From the NCBI RefSeq assembly GCF_016405965.1, contig NZ_JAEFCD010000013.1, positions 1 through 64,000 of the forward strand: a stretch of DNA of 64,000 nucleotides, read 5' to 3'. Shown here in pieces: positions 1 through 8,389 of the stretch. The stretch's first letter is position 1. Every line of letters begins with the position of its first letter. The position numbers and the translations under genes are program-made. The notes beneath the pieces are model-generated. The model was not told the DNA's origin, did no database searches, and saw nothing but the letters and a program-made list of their open reading frames with translations. The DNA comes from Alteromonas sp. IB21 (GTDB lineage: Bacteria > Pseudomonadota > Gammaproteobacteria > Enterobacterales > Alteromonadaceae).

Positions 1-55
1 AAATCAGTGATCGGATTGAACCGAAATGGGTGATCGGAATGGGCCGGAACATGCA
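1..55. mobile_element. Terminus of an IS21-type insertion sequence (partial)
   Basis: The first 55 bases contain two imperfect 23-bp direct repeats, at 7-29 and 30-52, each beginning GTGATCGGA. Read on the minus strand the segment starts TGCATG and carries repeated CCGATCAC blocks. Repeated transposase-binding boxes of this kind and a TG/CA end are typical of IS21-family (istA/istB) termini. The body of the element lies outside the window, so no transposase can be seen. The boundary near 55 is inferred because DUF1206 homology of the neighbouring reading frame stops there. Confidence 0.55.
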
Positions 56-487
56 CCATTCGTACTGAAGTAAGTACTCACTAATTTCTTTACTACTTCC
101 TTGTGAAGACGAGCTGCTTTGTATTTTAAGTAGGGTTTTCCCTCCCGCATATGCTGCGGCAAAGTAAAAAGCACCTGAGACAAAGAAAAAAAGTTTATTA
201 ATAATATGAATAAAAAGACTGTCGTCTTCTGATTTATCTTCAATAAAAATTTGAAGCCAGCGCCATAAGGCGTAACACGCAAGGCCTATGACAAGAATAC
301 ATAAGAAAATCTGACCAAGGGGCTGCTGCTTTAATGTAATAAACACATTGGACTGGGAGGCTTTTTCACGGTTCAGCGTGTTCAGTACAGAAGTCAGGAT
401 GAAGACACCAAGCATTACGTACATAACAGTCTTTGCGCTATACCCTGCTTTAGCTGTCACTTTCTTCCATTTAAACGAAGTTTTCAC
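56..487 (-). pseudogene. DUF1206 membrane protein, N-terminal part, interrupted by IS end
   Basis: A GTG at 487, preceded by GAAGGAAC, opens a frame that runs to the window edge without a stop. The first ~140 residues fit the DUF1206 family: a KAGYSAKTVMY start, a first membrane segment (about residues 20-36), a QQPLGQ motif, a second membrane segment ending in ALWRW, and a further segment with FYFAAAYAGG. The homology ends at residues EW, after which the codons come from the putative IS terminus (positions 55 to 1). DUF1206 proteins usually carry repeated modules of about 270 residues in all, so roughly half is missing. It is probably the third gene of the leftward cluster beginning at 1238. 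Function is unknown. The pseudogene call assumes the rest is not restored beyond the window. Confidence 0.6.
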
Positions 488-564
488 AGTTCCTTCTCAT
501 CACTTTTTAGCAAAATTAATAGATTACTTTCAAGTGATGTATCAAATTGTGTTCCGCTTTTACG

Positions 565-750
565 TTAACTTTCTGGGCTGTTTGCCGCGGCTTGTATTAA
601 CAACTTTTGTAAAACCCGTTTACTACGAGCGCAAGTGCAGTGGATATCCGTCATGTGCAATACTTCTCCGCTTAACATTTTTTGTAATACTGAGGCTTTG
701 ACGTTCAGTGAAACAAATCCTTCGTCATTTGAATTTTGGTTTGGTGTCAT
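565..750 (-). CDS. Small uncharacterised protein, 61 aa, CxC motif
   Basis: The ATG at 750 is preceded by GGGGGA at good spacing, which supports this start over upstream in-frame codons. The product is 61 residues and soluble. It has an amphipathic central helix (about residues 15-32) followed by a HCTCARSKRVLQK segment containing two cysteines separated by one residue, then an alanine-rich helix. I do not recognise a named family. It lies 26 bp downstream of the 153-aa gene and 77 bp upstream of the DUF1206 start, all on the same strand. An operon under the Fur-like site at 1270-1288 is therefore likely. The CxC pair could bind a metal, but that is speculation. Confidence 0.55.
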   Translation of the reverse strand: MTPNQNSNDEGFVSLNVKASVLQKMLSGEVLHMTDIHCTCARSKRVLQKLLIQAAANSPES

Positions 751-776
751 TGTTTTCCCCCTTTTTATCGTTCCGC

Positions 777-1238
777 TTAATGAAGTGCTTGAGACATCGG
801 CTGACTTACCTCGTTGGGTAAATAAACATGCTCGAGGGTTTGCTGTATTGCTGCGATAAGTTTGCAGACTGATGGGCGGGTAGCATGAAGTGGTAATATT
901 GCGATTAACTGCTGCTGACATTCTTGTAATATAGCATGAGCCTCTCGTTTTCTTTGCGCTTCGGTAAGTAAGGACGACAGATACATACCCACGGTGCCAA
1001 ATGCGATTACATCTTCTTGAACCGTCCTCTCCTTGTCAGCCGATATGGGTTGCAGCGCGCACAGAATGGTTTTCGCAGCCTCAAAAGTTTGGTAACCGAG
1101 CTCGCGTGCGTGTTCTAGCCTGCCTTGCTGACGCGCCTTTTGGGCCTGCGCCTGCATGGAAAGGCGATGTTGACGTGCATCTGAAGGGTTTAATTGCAGC
1201 CACTTTTTGTAGACTGGACATAGACGCTGAGTATTCAT
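777..1238 (-). CDS. Uncharacterised helical protein, 153 aa, Fur-box operon leader gene
   Basis: The start at 1238 has a near-perfect AGGAGGTG ribosome-binding site. The 153-residue product is soluble and almost entirely helical by composition. It is rich in Ala, Gln and Arg (for example AQAQKARQQGR) and has the spacing of TPR-like helical pairs, but there is no motif I can assign. There is no signal peptide or membrane segment. It is the first gene of a leftward cluster with a 61-aa protein and a DUF1206 membrane protein. A 14/19 match to the Fur consensus lies 32 bp upstream of the start, so iron-dependent repression is the best guess at its regulation. Function is unknown. Confidence 0.65.
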   Translation of the reverse strand: MNTQRLCPVYKKWLQLNPSDARQHRLSMQAQAQKARQQGRLEHARELGYQTFEAAKTILCALQPISADKERTVQEDVIAFGTVGMYLSSLLTEAQRKREAHAILQECQQQLIAILPLHATRPSVCKLIAAIQQTLEHVYLPNEVSQPMSQALH

Positions 1239-1269
1239 AAAAGCACCTCCTGTTTTTTACTACATTAAT

Positions 1270-1288
1270 GCAAATAAGAATCATTATC
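1270..1288 (-). promoter_or_regulatory. Putative Fur box
   Basis: On the minus strand this 19-mer begins GATAATGAT and matches the classical Fur consensus (GATAATGATAATCATTATC) at 14 of 19 positions, including the whole left half. It lies 32-50 bp upstream of the ATG at 1238, where a repressor would block the promoter. The site is seen in sequence; binding is inferred. Confidence 0.6.
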
Positions 1289-1391
1289 AAATGTAAAGTT
1301 CAAAAAATCTATTCGATTAATTACTGTTTCAGAGAAGCTGTTAATCAAGCGGTAAGCATTGCTAGATGAAAGGCCCGAAGCGCGATTGTAA

Positions 1392-1979
1392 TTATGCTAT
1401 TACATTAGATAGCCACCATAGTAGAAGCACGGCGAGAGTGATAACGATCACCGCTTTCATTTTATAGCGTTTAATGAGCTGTTCGGCCTTATCCCCAGCG
1501 TAATACACGACAAGCGCAAGGCCAAAGTAACGTATTGCTCTTGCTATAACGGTGGCTAAAAGAAACAGAGGCAGTGAAAACTTGGTTGCGCCTGCAGCAA
1601 GCATGGCAACTTGAAAGGGAATAGGGGCAATACCAAGCGTCATAACAAACCAAAAGCCTTGGCTTTGCATGTTCTGTTTAACATTCTCGAACTGGTCTTG
1701 GCTGAAAAACGTGTCAATCAGCCACTGTCCAATCATATCAAACAGGTAATAACCAAGGGCGTAGCCAAATATGGCTCCGATTATGCAGCCAATCGTTGCC
1801 ATGAGTGCGACTTTCCAAAGCGACTCACGTCTTGCCTGCATCAAGGGAACCATGACGGCTTCAAGGGGAATAGGCACTATGGTTGATTCTAAAAATGATG
1901 CTAGCGTAATACCTTTAAGCATATGTTTAGAGTCGATGAGCTTTTTGGTTTTGTCTTTAACCTTTTTACCGAGTGCCAT
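1392..1979 (-). CDS. YqaA/DedA-family (VTT domain) inner-membrane protein
   Basis: This 195-aa integral membrane protein has a short basic N-terminus and then the family signature around residues 28-40 (FLESTIVPIPLE), with the acidic residue and prolines of VTT/SNARE-associated proteins. A glycine-rich segment (GCIIGAIFGYALGYY) and a GIAPIPFQVAMLAAG block follow, with a final hydrophobic helix at the C-terminus. The length suits the YqaA subgroup. DedA-superfamily proteins are linked to lipid-carrier translocation and membrane homeostasis, but the substrate here cannot be read from sequence. It is transcribed leftward, 24 bp from the amidohydrolase stop, so the two may share a transcript. Family assignment is fairly sure; the precise role is not. 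Confidence 0.85.
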   Translation of the reverse strand: MALGKKVKDKTKKLIDSKHMLKGITLASFLESTIVPIPLEAVMVPLMQARRESLWKVALMATIGCIIGAIFGYALGYYLFDMIGQWLIDTFFSQDQFENVKQNMQSQGFWFVMTLGIAPIPFQVAMLAAGATKFSLPLFLLATVIARAIRYFGLALVVYYAGDKAEQLIKRYKMKAVIVITLAVLLLWWLSNVIA

Positions 1980-2003
1980 GTAATCCCTACTGCTAAATTG
2001 TCT

Positions 2004-3296
2004 CTATTGCTTATAAATAACACCATCTTTCATTACAAAAGACACCTTCTGGATAAGCGTAATGTCGTCTAGCGGGTTGCCGGGCACTGCCACAATATCA
2101 GCTAATTTGCCTTGCTCTAACGACCCTAAAATATCGCTAATACCTAGTAGCTTAGCGCTATTAACCGTCGCGCTAAGTAATGCATCAGCAGGTTTCATAC
2201 CCGCCTCTACCATTAGTGAAAATTCCTGAGCATTGTCACCATGGGCCGACACACCGCTGTCTGTACCAAAAGCAATTTTTACACCCGCTTTGTGTGCTTC
2301 AGCGAAAGTATTTTGAATAAGAGGGCCGATGGCAGCGGCTTTTGGGCGAACTAATTCAGGAAAAAAACCGTCGATTTTCGCTTTGTCAGCAACGAACTTT
2401 CCGGCCAAAATTGTCGGTACGTAGTACGTGCCATGCTTTTTCATAAGGGCTCGAATCTCATCATCCATAAAAGTGCCGTGTTCGATGGAATCAACACCCG
2501 CCTCAATAGCTCGCTTCATCCCCTCTTTTCCGTGAGCATGCACCGCGACTGTCATACCGTAGTCTTTCGCGGTGTCTACGATAGCTTCTAACTCGTCAGT
2601 CATAAACTGTGGGTTCTGACCACTTTTAGCAACACTGAGCACGCCTCCTGTTGCGGTAATTTTTATAAGGTCTGCACCGTCTTGATAACGGGCTCTTACT
2701 GCCTCACGGGCTTCTACTTCGCCATTGGCCACGCCTTGTTTAGGGCCAACGTCAGGCCGTAGTAAGTGCGACATACCGTTACTTGGGTCGGCGTGTCCTC
2801 CCGTTGTCGCAATAGATTTGGCCGCAGTATAAATGCGTGGCCCTGACGCGTATCCTTTGGTAATTGCGTTTCTCAATGCAACGGTTTCATTATGACCATC
2901 GCCAAGATTTCTAACGGTGGTAAAACCTGAGTTGAGGGTTATTTCTGCATAGTTGGCTGCCCGTAATGCGTAGTCAGCTTCATTCAGCGAAAATCGTTCT
3001 AGATAGGTTTGAGGCCCGCCATGTTGCGACGATAAATGCACATGCATATCCATCAGTCCTGGCATGACAGTTGAGTCTTTCAGATCGATAACCGTGTCGC
3101 CTTCTTGGGCTTGAATAAACCCCTTCTTCACGGATGAAATAGTATTGCCATCGACAATGATAGTGATGTTATCTTGAAGTTGTTTCGAGGTGCCTGTAAA
3201 TGCTTTTCCCGCATGGATTAGCGTTGCTGCGGTTGCACACAGAGACGTTGACATTAGGGCACTGGCTACTGCTAACGAAATGAGAGGCTTATTCAT
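2004..3296 (-). CDS. Secreted metal-dependent amidohydrolase (imidazolonepropionase/prolidase-like)
   Basis: The 430-aa product has a signal peptide (about residues 1-24, ending CATAA) and a complete amidohydrolase TIM barrel. Visible metal ligands are the HVH pair at residues 85-87, a candidate carboxylated lysine near 212 (DLIKI), AVHAH (H253, H255), IEHG (H273) and FGTDSG (D346). The C-terminal [19 protein letters not shown] segment forms the small beta-sandwich typical of this group. Related enzymes are annotated as Xaa-Pro dipeptidases or imidazolonepropionase-like hydrolases. With a signal peptide, hydrolysis of a cyclic amide or dipeptide in the periplasm is the likely job. The substrate is not predictable. 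Leftward neighbour of the DedA-like gene. Confidence 0.85.
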   Translation of the reverse strand: MNKPLISLAVASALMSTSLCATAATLIHAGKAFTGTSKQLQDNITIIVDGNTISSVKKGFIQAQEGDTVIDLKDSTVMPGLMDMHVHLSSQHGGPQTYLERFSLNEADYALRAANYAEITLNSGFTTVRNLGDGHNETVALRNAITKGYASGPRIYTAAKSIATTGGHADPSNGMSHLLRPDVGPKQGVANGEVEAREAVRARYQDGADLIKITATGGVLSVAKSGQNPQFMTDELEAIVDTAKDYGMTVAVHAHGKEGMKRAIEAGVDSIEHGTFMDDEIRALMKKHGTYYVPTILAGKFVADKAKIDGFFPELVRPKAAAIGPLIQNTFAEAHKAGVKIAFGTDSGVSAHGDNAQEFSLMVEAGMKPADALLSATVNSAKLLGISDILGSLEQGKLADIVAVPGNPLDDITLIQKVSFVMKDGVIYKQ

Positions 3297-3444
3297 GATA
3301 TAGGTCTTCTTGTTGATTGTTCTATAGACTATATCGAATGTAATTCACCCGTTGTTATAACGCAAAGCAAAGCGCTACTAACGGCGGTTTTTCCCTGATG
3401 AGTGACCTTTTATATCTATTTTCGCGTCTTTTTTGCGTATTTTG

Positions 3445-4029
3445 CTATTTCGGTACTTCGCCAAGTACAAACCGTTGACTATTCGAGGTTATATAAAAAG
3501 ATGTGAGACCATCATTTTGCTGCTCGGAGGCATTCTCAAGCAGTTGATAATAAACATTTTGATGTAGCCTAGCCCACAGGTTCCTGCGAACGCATATATA
3601 AGGGATTGGCGTTGCTTGTGGGTCTTGTATCGCCTTTGGCGGCACCCTAAGCTCAAGTTGGTGGGCTGCTTCTAGTCTTATCTCATCACCGGTTTGTGTT
3701 GTGAATTGATACACATTGCCACCTGTTTTTTCGTCTTTTTTCTTCTCCCACTGCGTGACAAGGAAAGGCGTGTCTTCAACGGTGATACCCACCTTTTCAA
3801 CGGGCGTAACGAGAAAGTAGCTGTCCCCTTCCCGTTTCAATACGGATGCAAAAAGTTGAACAAGACTTGCACGTCCAATAGGGCTTCCTTCATAAAACCA
3901 CCGGCCATCTAACGCAATGGTAAGATTAATATCTCCACAAAAGTCGGGGTTCCACTTTTCAACAGGAGGTAAAGGGCGCGCTTTAGATGACGTGCCCTTC
4001 AATTGCTGTTGAAACCTAGTTAGATCCAC
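3445..4029 (-). CDS. DUF1285 domain protein
   Basis: This 194-aa soluble protein has the DUF1285 hallmarks: a PPVEKWNPDFCGDI opening near residue 21, the GRWFYEGSPIGR motif at about 42-53 and the YFLVTPVEKVGI block near 71-82. It starts inside the end of the upstream DUF3014 gene (14-bp overlap), so the two are translationally coupled. The family is widespread in proteobacteria and has a known fold, but to my knowledge no established biochemical role. No signal peptide or membrane segment is visible. Confidence 0.85.
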   Translation of the reverse strand: MDLTRFQQQLKGTSSKARPLPPVEKWNPDFCGDINLTIALDGRWFYEGSPIGRASLVQLFASVLKREGDSYFLVTPVEKVGITVEDTPFLVTQWEKKKDEKTGGNVYQFTTQTGDEIRLEAAHQLELRVPPKAIQDPQATPIPYICVRRNLWARLHQNVYYQLLENASEQQNDGLTSFYITSNSQRFVLGEVPK

Positions 4030-4876
4030 GCGCTTCCACCATAACCTTTAATTCGCGAAGTTTCGCTTTAATGCGGCGCATATTGTCCGGGCCAGTGCGA
4101 AGCAGTTGCTTCTGAGGTTCATTTAAGTTCTCTAAACGCTCATCAGCATACTTATAAGCAACGGAATCTGTGTATACCTCAACGGGAACAGGAACCTCAG
4201 GCGTATCCAGAAGTTGGTCTATAGCCTGGAGTAGCACCTTGTTGAAGTCTTCGTTGGGGTTACCAATTTCTGAAAACTTAGCTTGGATATCTTCTTTGTA
4301 TATACCGTAAATATTGAGAAGCGCTTCATTATTAAATGACTCCAACATATCTACATAAGGCGTGTATCGTTTATAGCTTGCCGCATCTATCCATTGTTTG
4401 CCCGCTTGAGAATATACGCGGAAGTTTTGCTCGGGAGGCGTGAGCAACTGATGGTTAGGGGCCATCTCATCATTAGCTAAATTAGTCACTGATACCACGA
4501 AGCGTTGAATGAGGCCTTCGTTTACCAGCATGCGATTAACCGTTTCTTCATCGGCAGACGAGCTTTCTACTAATGAGGCTTTTACTGCTGGATCACTAGT
4601 ATCAAGTGGTTCAGGGTCTGGCTCCATAGGTTCTGGAAGTGGCTCTACTTCATCTTTTTCTTCTAACTCAACGGTAGGTGCTGGTTGAGACGGTTCAAAG
4701 ATTTCCGGTTCTTCGGAAGGTGTTACCTCTGGCTCAGTGACTTCTGACTCAGGATTGATAACTGTCTCTGGCTCATCTTCGCTGGGCCAAAAAACTACGG
4801 CCAGAATTACGATAAGAAGAATGCCAACAATAATAAAATGTGGGCCTAACGATTTCTTTTCTGACGATTCGCTCAT
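4016..4876 (-). CDS. DUF3014 domain membrane-anchored protein
   Basis: The 286-aa product has one N-terminal membrane helix (about residues 13-30), then a Pro/Glu-rich acidic linker (about 31-95, many PEP and EPE repeats). A C-terminal DUF3014 domain follows (about 105-280), containing the NEGLIQRFVVSVTNLA and YTPYVDMLESF segments. The topology predicts a single-pass inner-membrane protein with a periplasmic domain standing off on a flexible linker. It overlaps the DUF1285 gene by 14 bp, and that pairing suggests a shared envelope-related function, which remains unknown. Confidence 0.85.
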   Translation of the reverse strand: MSESSEKKSLGPHFIIVGILLIVILAVVFWPSEDEPETVINPESEVTEPEVTPSEEPEIFEPSQPAPTVELEEKDEVEPLPEPMEPDPEPLDTSDPAVKASLVESSSADEETVNRMLVNEGLIQRFVVSVTNLANDEMAPNHQLLTPPEQNFRVYSQAGKQWIDAASYKRYTPYVDMLESFNNEALLNIYGIYKEDIQAKFSEIGNPNEDFNKVLLQAIDQLLDTPEVPVPVEVYTDSVAYKYADERLENLNEPQKQLLRTGPDNMRRIKAKLRELKVMVEARGSN

Positions 4877-5246
4877 AATGACTCCGCTACAAAAAATATC
4901 CTTTGGATAATACTACCAGACATAACACTTAAATTTAGAAAATCAATCAAGAGAATTGTTCCCAAACGTTGCAAATTCCTTATTTAGAACATCTTTTTAA
5001 CGTGAAAAAGTCAGTTTTCGATTTGTTTAAACAGAAAATTAGAGGGATTTATTTATTTCGACGGAGCTTGGGTGTCCTTAATATGTAAACAAGTGCTGTG
5101 TTTTTGAAACAATTGTTTAACAAAACCTATTTATGTACTAATGTGTTGATTCGTAAACCTTAAGTGTCAGCTATCTACCAGACTAGGAGCATGTTGACAG
5201 AAAAACGGGGGCGAAAGTACGTTATGCCACTTACAGGAAATTAAGC
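4877..5246. other. Intergenic region between divergent genes
   Basis: This is 370 bp of AT-rich sequence between the leftward DUF3014 gene and a rightward small membrane protein. It should hold both promoters. The only structure I note is a perfect 12-bp palindrome AAACAATTGTTT at 5107-5118, flanked by TTG and CAA half-sites, which could be an operator. No coding potential or RNA gene was seen. Confidence 0.4.
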
Positions 5247-5639
5247 GTGAATAAATTTAAGCAATATCACCCAAAGCTCCACTTCGCCGTAAAGCGCTAC
5301 AGTCTTTTGCAATATGTAATCATGCTGTGTATCACGGCCTACCTACTTGTAAACATAACTAGCTTGAGCATAGAACATCAGTTAGTCGCGGTTGCTACCG
5401 TGGTGGCTATGAGTATTCAAAATGGGTTTATCCTGTCTAAAGCGAAAGTTGCGCTTGCCTTGGAAGGGCCAAGGTTGCTTGTGTTTCCGCTTATGTGGGT
5501 GGCCTCTGGAATGGGCATGGCGGCAACGCTATACAGCGCGTCATCAATGGTTTCATTGCTTGTTTTGGCTAATGCGGTACGGCATCGCAATCATAGACGG
5601 CCTCTTAATTTATCAAATGAACCCGAAAACCTCGTTTAG
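5247..5639 (+). CDS. Small membrane protein of unknown function, 130 aa
   Basis: The GTG at 5247 follows AGGAAA at suitable spacing. The 130-aa product has three or four hydrophobic segments (about residues 21-39, 43-60, 76-95 and 97-108) and a basic C-terminal tail. The arrangement, with EGPRLLVFPLMW between helices, faintly resembles the C-terminal membrane part of TMEM195/sterol-desaturase-type proteins. The catalytic histidine-rich part is absent and no open frame continues upstream. I therefore treat it as an independent gene of unknown function that might be a remnant. Confidence 0.55.
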   Translation: MNKFKQYHPKLHFAVKRYSLLQYVIMLCITAYLLVNITSLSIEHQLVAVATVVAMSIQNGFILSKAKVALALEGPRLLVFPLMWVASGMGMAATLYSASSMVSLLVLANAVRHRNHRRPLNLSNEPENLV

Positions 5640-5761
5640 CGTATATAGGAAGCTTTTTCATCGATAGTGTGTTTTTGCTGGTAGCGTAGAATAGAGATAA
5701 CGATTTACCGCAGAACGAGGTGGAAGGCACAAACCTGTACGCTGTGTTTAAGAGGTAGATA

Positions 5762-6070
5762 ATGCATAAATTTTATTTTCGGAATATAGAAGATACGCCA
5801 ACGACTATCGAATACTTAGAAGTTCAATCTTATGAAATGAATGTGTATCTGGTCTATCTGTCAATTGGTAATCAAAGCGGCATGCTTTACGACAAGAAAG
5901 ATAAGCCTATGCGCTTTTTTAGTGCCGGCCACATACGTGAAACCTTTGCTCACTGCCACGTTCAAAAAGCGGTGATGAAGCATGATACGCCTTACGATGA
6001 AATGATTGGAAATCCTCCGAAAAGTAAAGAGCAGATGGCACTACCTTTTAGTATGGACTTGCCTTATTAG
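5762..6070 (+). CDS. DUF6482-like small protein, 102 aa
   Basis: This 102-aa soluble protein has a characteristic ending: VQKAVMKHDTPYDEMIG. The YDEMIG motif close to the C-terminus is what I associate with the DUF6482 family of small gammaproteobacterial proteins. A beta-rich N-terminal half (YLEVQSYEMNVYLV) precedes it. No signal peptide, membrane segment or catalytic motif is visible. It lies tail to tail with the ABC1 kinase gene, 12 bp apart. Function is unknown. Confidence 0.65.
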   Translation: MHKFYFRNIEDTPTTIEYLEVQSYEMNVYLVYLSIGNQSGMLYDKKDKPMRFFSAGHIRETFAHCHVQKAVMKHDTPYDEMIGNPPKSKEQMALPFSMDLPY

Positions 6071-6082
6071 TCTTTTTGCCGC

Positions 6083-7450
6083 TCAGCTTTGTAACCATGC
6101 ACTAGCGGCTTTTTGCATATTCACCTGCGCTTTTAATCGTTTGGCCAGCAGGAACAAGCCACCAAGCTTTCTGTGAATGAACAAGGCGTCTACTGGTGGT
6201 GTGTGCCAGAAGTTATGCTCCATGGTAAGCGCCATGCCTTTTTCGTGAAGTCGGGTGATAAGGTCGCTTCGACCAAAATCATACGCCCCCTCGTGTCTAA
6301 TAGCTTCACAGGCTTCCATACCAATACTAAGTACGGCGTCTATTTGCTCTTGAGAATGACTGTCATCAATCAGCCCAATTGATAACGCCGCCTGCTGCAT
6401 GCCAACGTTATCGTTTTGAGCTGCACTATTTAACAGCGATTGATACGCTGTCGCTATCGCATCAGGTACCTCTCGCGTGGCGCCAAAATCTAACAATACC
6501 ATTTCCTTGGTGTCAGGTTTAAATCGGTAATTGGCTAGATTTGGGTCGCTTTGAAGCAGCTTGAAGTTGAATATTTCATTAAAAAATAATGTCATTAACG
6601 CCGTCATTACTGCATTTCTTATTTCTTGAGGTTCTTGCTCCAACGCCGCTAATTTTTGACTCTCTATGAAATCCATTGCTAACACGGTATCGGTAGTAAG
6701 GGGGGCGTAGGTTTTTGGAATAACAAAGGCCGAGCCTAGCTGCAAGTTGGCGTTACAATTTTGGACCAGCTTACGATAGCGATCGAGCATTTGAGCTTCG
6801 CGCTCATAATCCGCTTCTTGATGAAGTTGCTTTTTGGCGTCTTCCAATAAAGGGTCGATATCAAGCGACTTAGGAATTAACCCCGTTAATTTTATAAGGG
6901 TAGCTACATTGTCAACATCGCTATCAATACTCCTTCTAACGCCGGGGTATTGTACTTTAACCGCTAAAATAGTGCCGTCCATGGTAATCACTTTATGAAC
7001 CTGACCAATGGAAGCGGCAGCAACAGGCGCAAATGAAAAATAGAGCAAATCGTCTTGCCATTTTTCACCCCACGCTTTGCTCAATGTTTCTATCAACTGA
7101 TCTTTTGGCATGGGGTCGGCGTCTTCTCGCAATCTACCTAGAATAACAGCGAGCTCTTCAGGTAAAAAATCACCGGCATCCATTGATATTAGTTGGCCAA
7201 GCTTCATGGCCGCTCCACGCATACTAGCAAGTTGATCGGCAATGTTTGAAACATTCTTGGGCGTAAGCAGTAGCGAAGACAGCGCAGGCTTCTCCCCCCG
7301 CAAGAGTTGACCCGCACCTTGACTTATAACGTTCCCCGCAATTTTCCCGGCCAAAGCGCCCAAACGACCTATGCGAGAAAGTCGCGATGAAGGGATTGCT
7401 TTGCTGGGACGTGGTGTCGGGTTATCAGTACCATTAGATTTCTCTGCCAT
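6083..7450 (-). CDS. ABC1/AarF/UbiB-family atypical kinase
   Basis: The 455-aa product carries all landmarks of the ABC1 atypical kinase family: the KxGQ motif at residues 83-86 (MKLGQ), the alanine-rich nucleotide loop at about 142-150 (PVAAASIGQ), the catalytic-site lysine at 165 (AVKVQYPG), the SDPNLANYRF loop and a DFG motif (LLDFGATRE). There is no clear C-terminal pair of membrane helices as in UbiB proper. It is probably one of the second-copy ABC1 proteins rather than the ubiquinone gene itself. These proteins are ATPases/kinases tied to quinone or lipid metabolism. It is transcribed alone. The start at 7450 gives a lysine-rich hydrophilic N-terminus. Confidence 0.85.
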   Translation of the reverse strand: MAEKSNGTDNPTPRPSKAIPSSRLSRIGRLGALAGKIAGNVISQGAGQLLRGEKPALSSLLLTPKNVSNIADQLASMRGAAMKLGQLISMDAGDFLPEELAVILGRLREDADPMPKDQLIETLSKAWGEKWQDDLLYFSFAPVAAASIGQVHKVITMDGTILAVKVQYPGVRRSIDSDVDNVATLIKLTGLIPKSLDIDPLLEDAKKQLHQEADYEREAQMLDRYRKLVQNCNANLQLGSAFVIPKTYAPLTTDTVLAMDFIESQKLAALEQEPQEIRNAVMTALMTLFFNEIFNFKLLQSDPNLANYRFKPDTKEMVLLDFGATREVPDAIATAYQSLLNSAAQNDNVGMQQAALSIGLIDDSHSQEQIDAVLSIGMEACEAIRHEGAYDFGRSDLITRLHEKGMALTMEHNFWHTPPVDALFIHRKLGGLFLLAKRLKAQVNMQKAASAWLQS

Positions 7451-7702
7451 AAACTCACTCAGGTTTGGTCAAAAGGCGAGACTAGAATATTTATCACGGC
7501 ATGTACAAAAAACGAAACGCTATGCCCCAAATTAATATAGTTTTGATACTCAAAGATTAGGGTTCTGGATCGTGGAAAGAGGTGATTATTAAGTATGATT
7601 CACCTTATCGTCAGCACGCGTTGTTATATCCCGAGGGCTACTTGTTCACCGTCGGTGTTTAAAGCAATCAGTGCGAAAAACAGAGGTAGTGGTCACCCTG
7701 CC

Positions 7703-8122
7703 CTAGATGATTTGAGAAATGAACTGAATAATTAAGCCAACTACGCTTCCATAAGCAAAACCCGCCCAGCCATTCGCCGATCTGTAACGCCAAAGCGATG
7801 CGCCAAAGAATCCACACCATAGCATCGCCGCATAAGTGGATATGAGGCCGCCGCCCATGCCAGTATCTGGTAAAAATAGCATGACGACAAAGGTCAGCGC
7901 CATGGCACCACTAAGTAACACCCACATCACGTTTTTCTTATCCGCAAACACGTTGCGATTTGTATTCATCGACGCATTAGCATCTTGTAAGTCTTCGGTG
8001 TTTTCAGCTTGCTCGGCACGCTCCAACGCTTTCGCAGAGCGCTTTTTACGCTCACTACGCTCGCTTCTTGATTGGGTTTTCTTGACCTGTGAAGGCAACG
8101 TTGTTGCAGCGCTATTGGTCAT
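7703..8122 (-). CDS. Uncharacterised membrane protein with basic N-terminus
   Basis: I use the ATG at 8122 because GAGGTA lies just upstream; a longer frame to 8164 has no comparable site. The 139-aa product begins with about 60 residues rich in Lys, Arg, Ser and Glu that could form a cytoplasmic coiled coil. It ends with three hydrophobic helices (around LLSGAMALTFVVMLFL, AAMLWCGFFGASLW and GSVVGLIIQFISQII). No family recognised. It stands alone between two intergenic stretches. Confidence 0.6.
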   Translation of the reverse strand: MTNSAATTLPSQVKKTQSRSERSERKKRSAKALERAEQAENTEDLQDANASMNTNRNVFADKKNVMWVLLSGAMALTFVVMLFLPDTGMGGGLISTYAAMLWCGFFGASLWRYRSANGWAGFAYGSVVGLIIQFISQII

Positions 8123-8312
8123 GATGTACCTCATTAACTGTTTCAGTAACGTGTTTGTCCACAATCAAGATAGTGCATGATTGCGAAAATCACTATAAGA
8201 CTTCGGTCTCACATGGAAAGTTGCGGCCATGGTTTTTGACATTCGACGGTAATACTAAAAATAGGAAGAATGGGCATTAATCAATCGAAAGATAGTCTTT
8301 GAATACGTCAAC

Positions 8313-8367
8313 AAAAAAAAGCCACCAGCATTCAGAGTTTTTCAACAGTGAAAGCGGGTGGGCTTTT
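8313..8367 (-). terminator. Terminator of the M1 peptidase/DUF6702 operon
   Basis: On the minus strand an AAAAGCCCACC arm pairs, with one bulge, with GGTGGCTTTT across a long loop, and a T-rich run follows (the A-run at 8313-8320 on the plus strand). It lies 23 bp beyond the DUF6702 stop. The long loop makes it weaker than a textbook case. Confidence 0.45.
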
Positions 8368-8389
8368 AATAATTTTATACCGCTATGTA

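Noticed and set aside
4-282. 92-aa minus-strand frame at the left edge
   Set aside because: It lies in another frame over the DUF1206 gene and the IS end; the DUF1206 frame from GTG 487 has family features and a ribosome-binding site.
348-701. 117-aa plus-strand frame
   Set aside because: It overlaps the DUF1206 and 61-aa genes on the opposite strand and has no recognisable motif or ribosome-binding site.
5422-5667. 81-aa frame overlapping the small membrane protein at 5247
   Set aside because: It is a different frame over the same DNA with poor composition; the 5247 frame has a ribosome-binding site and clear membrane helices.
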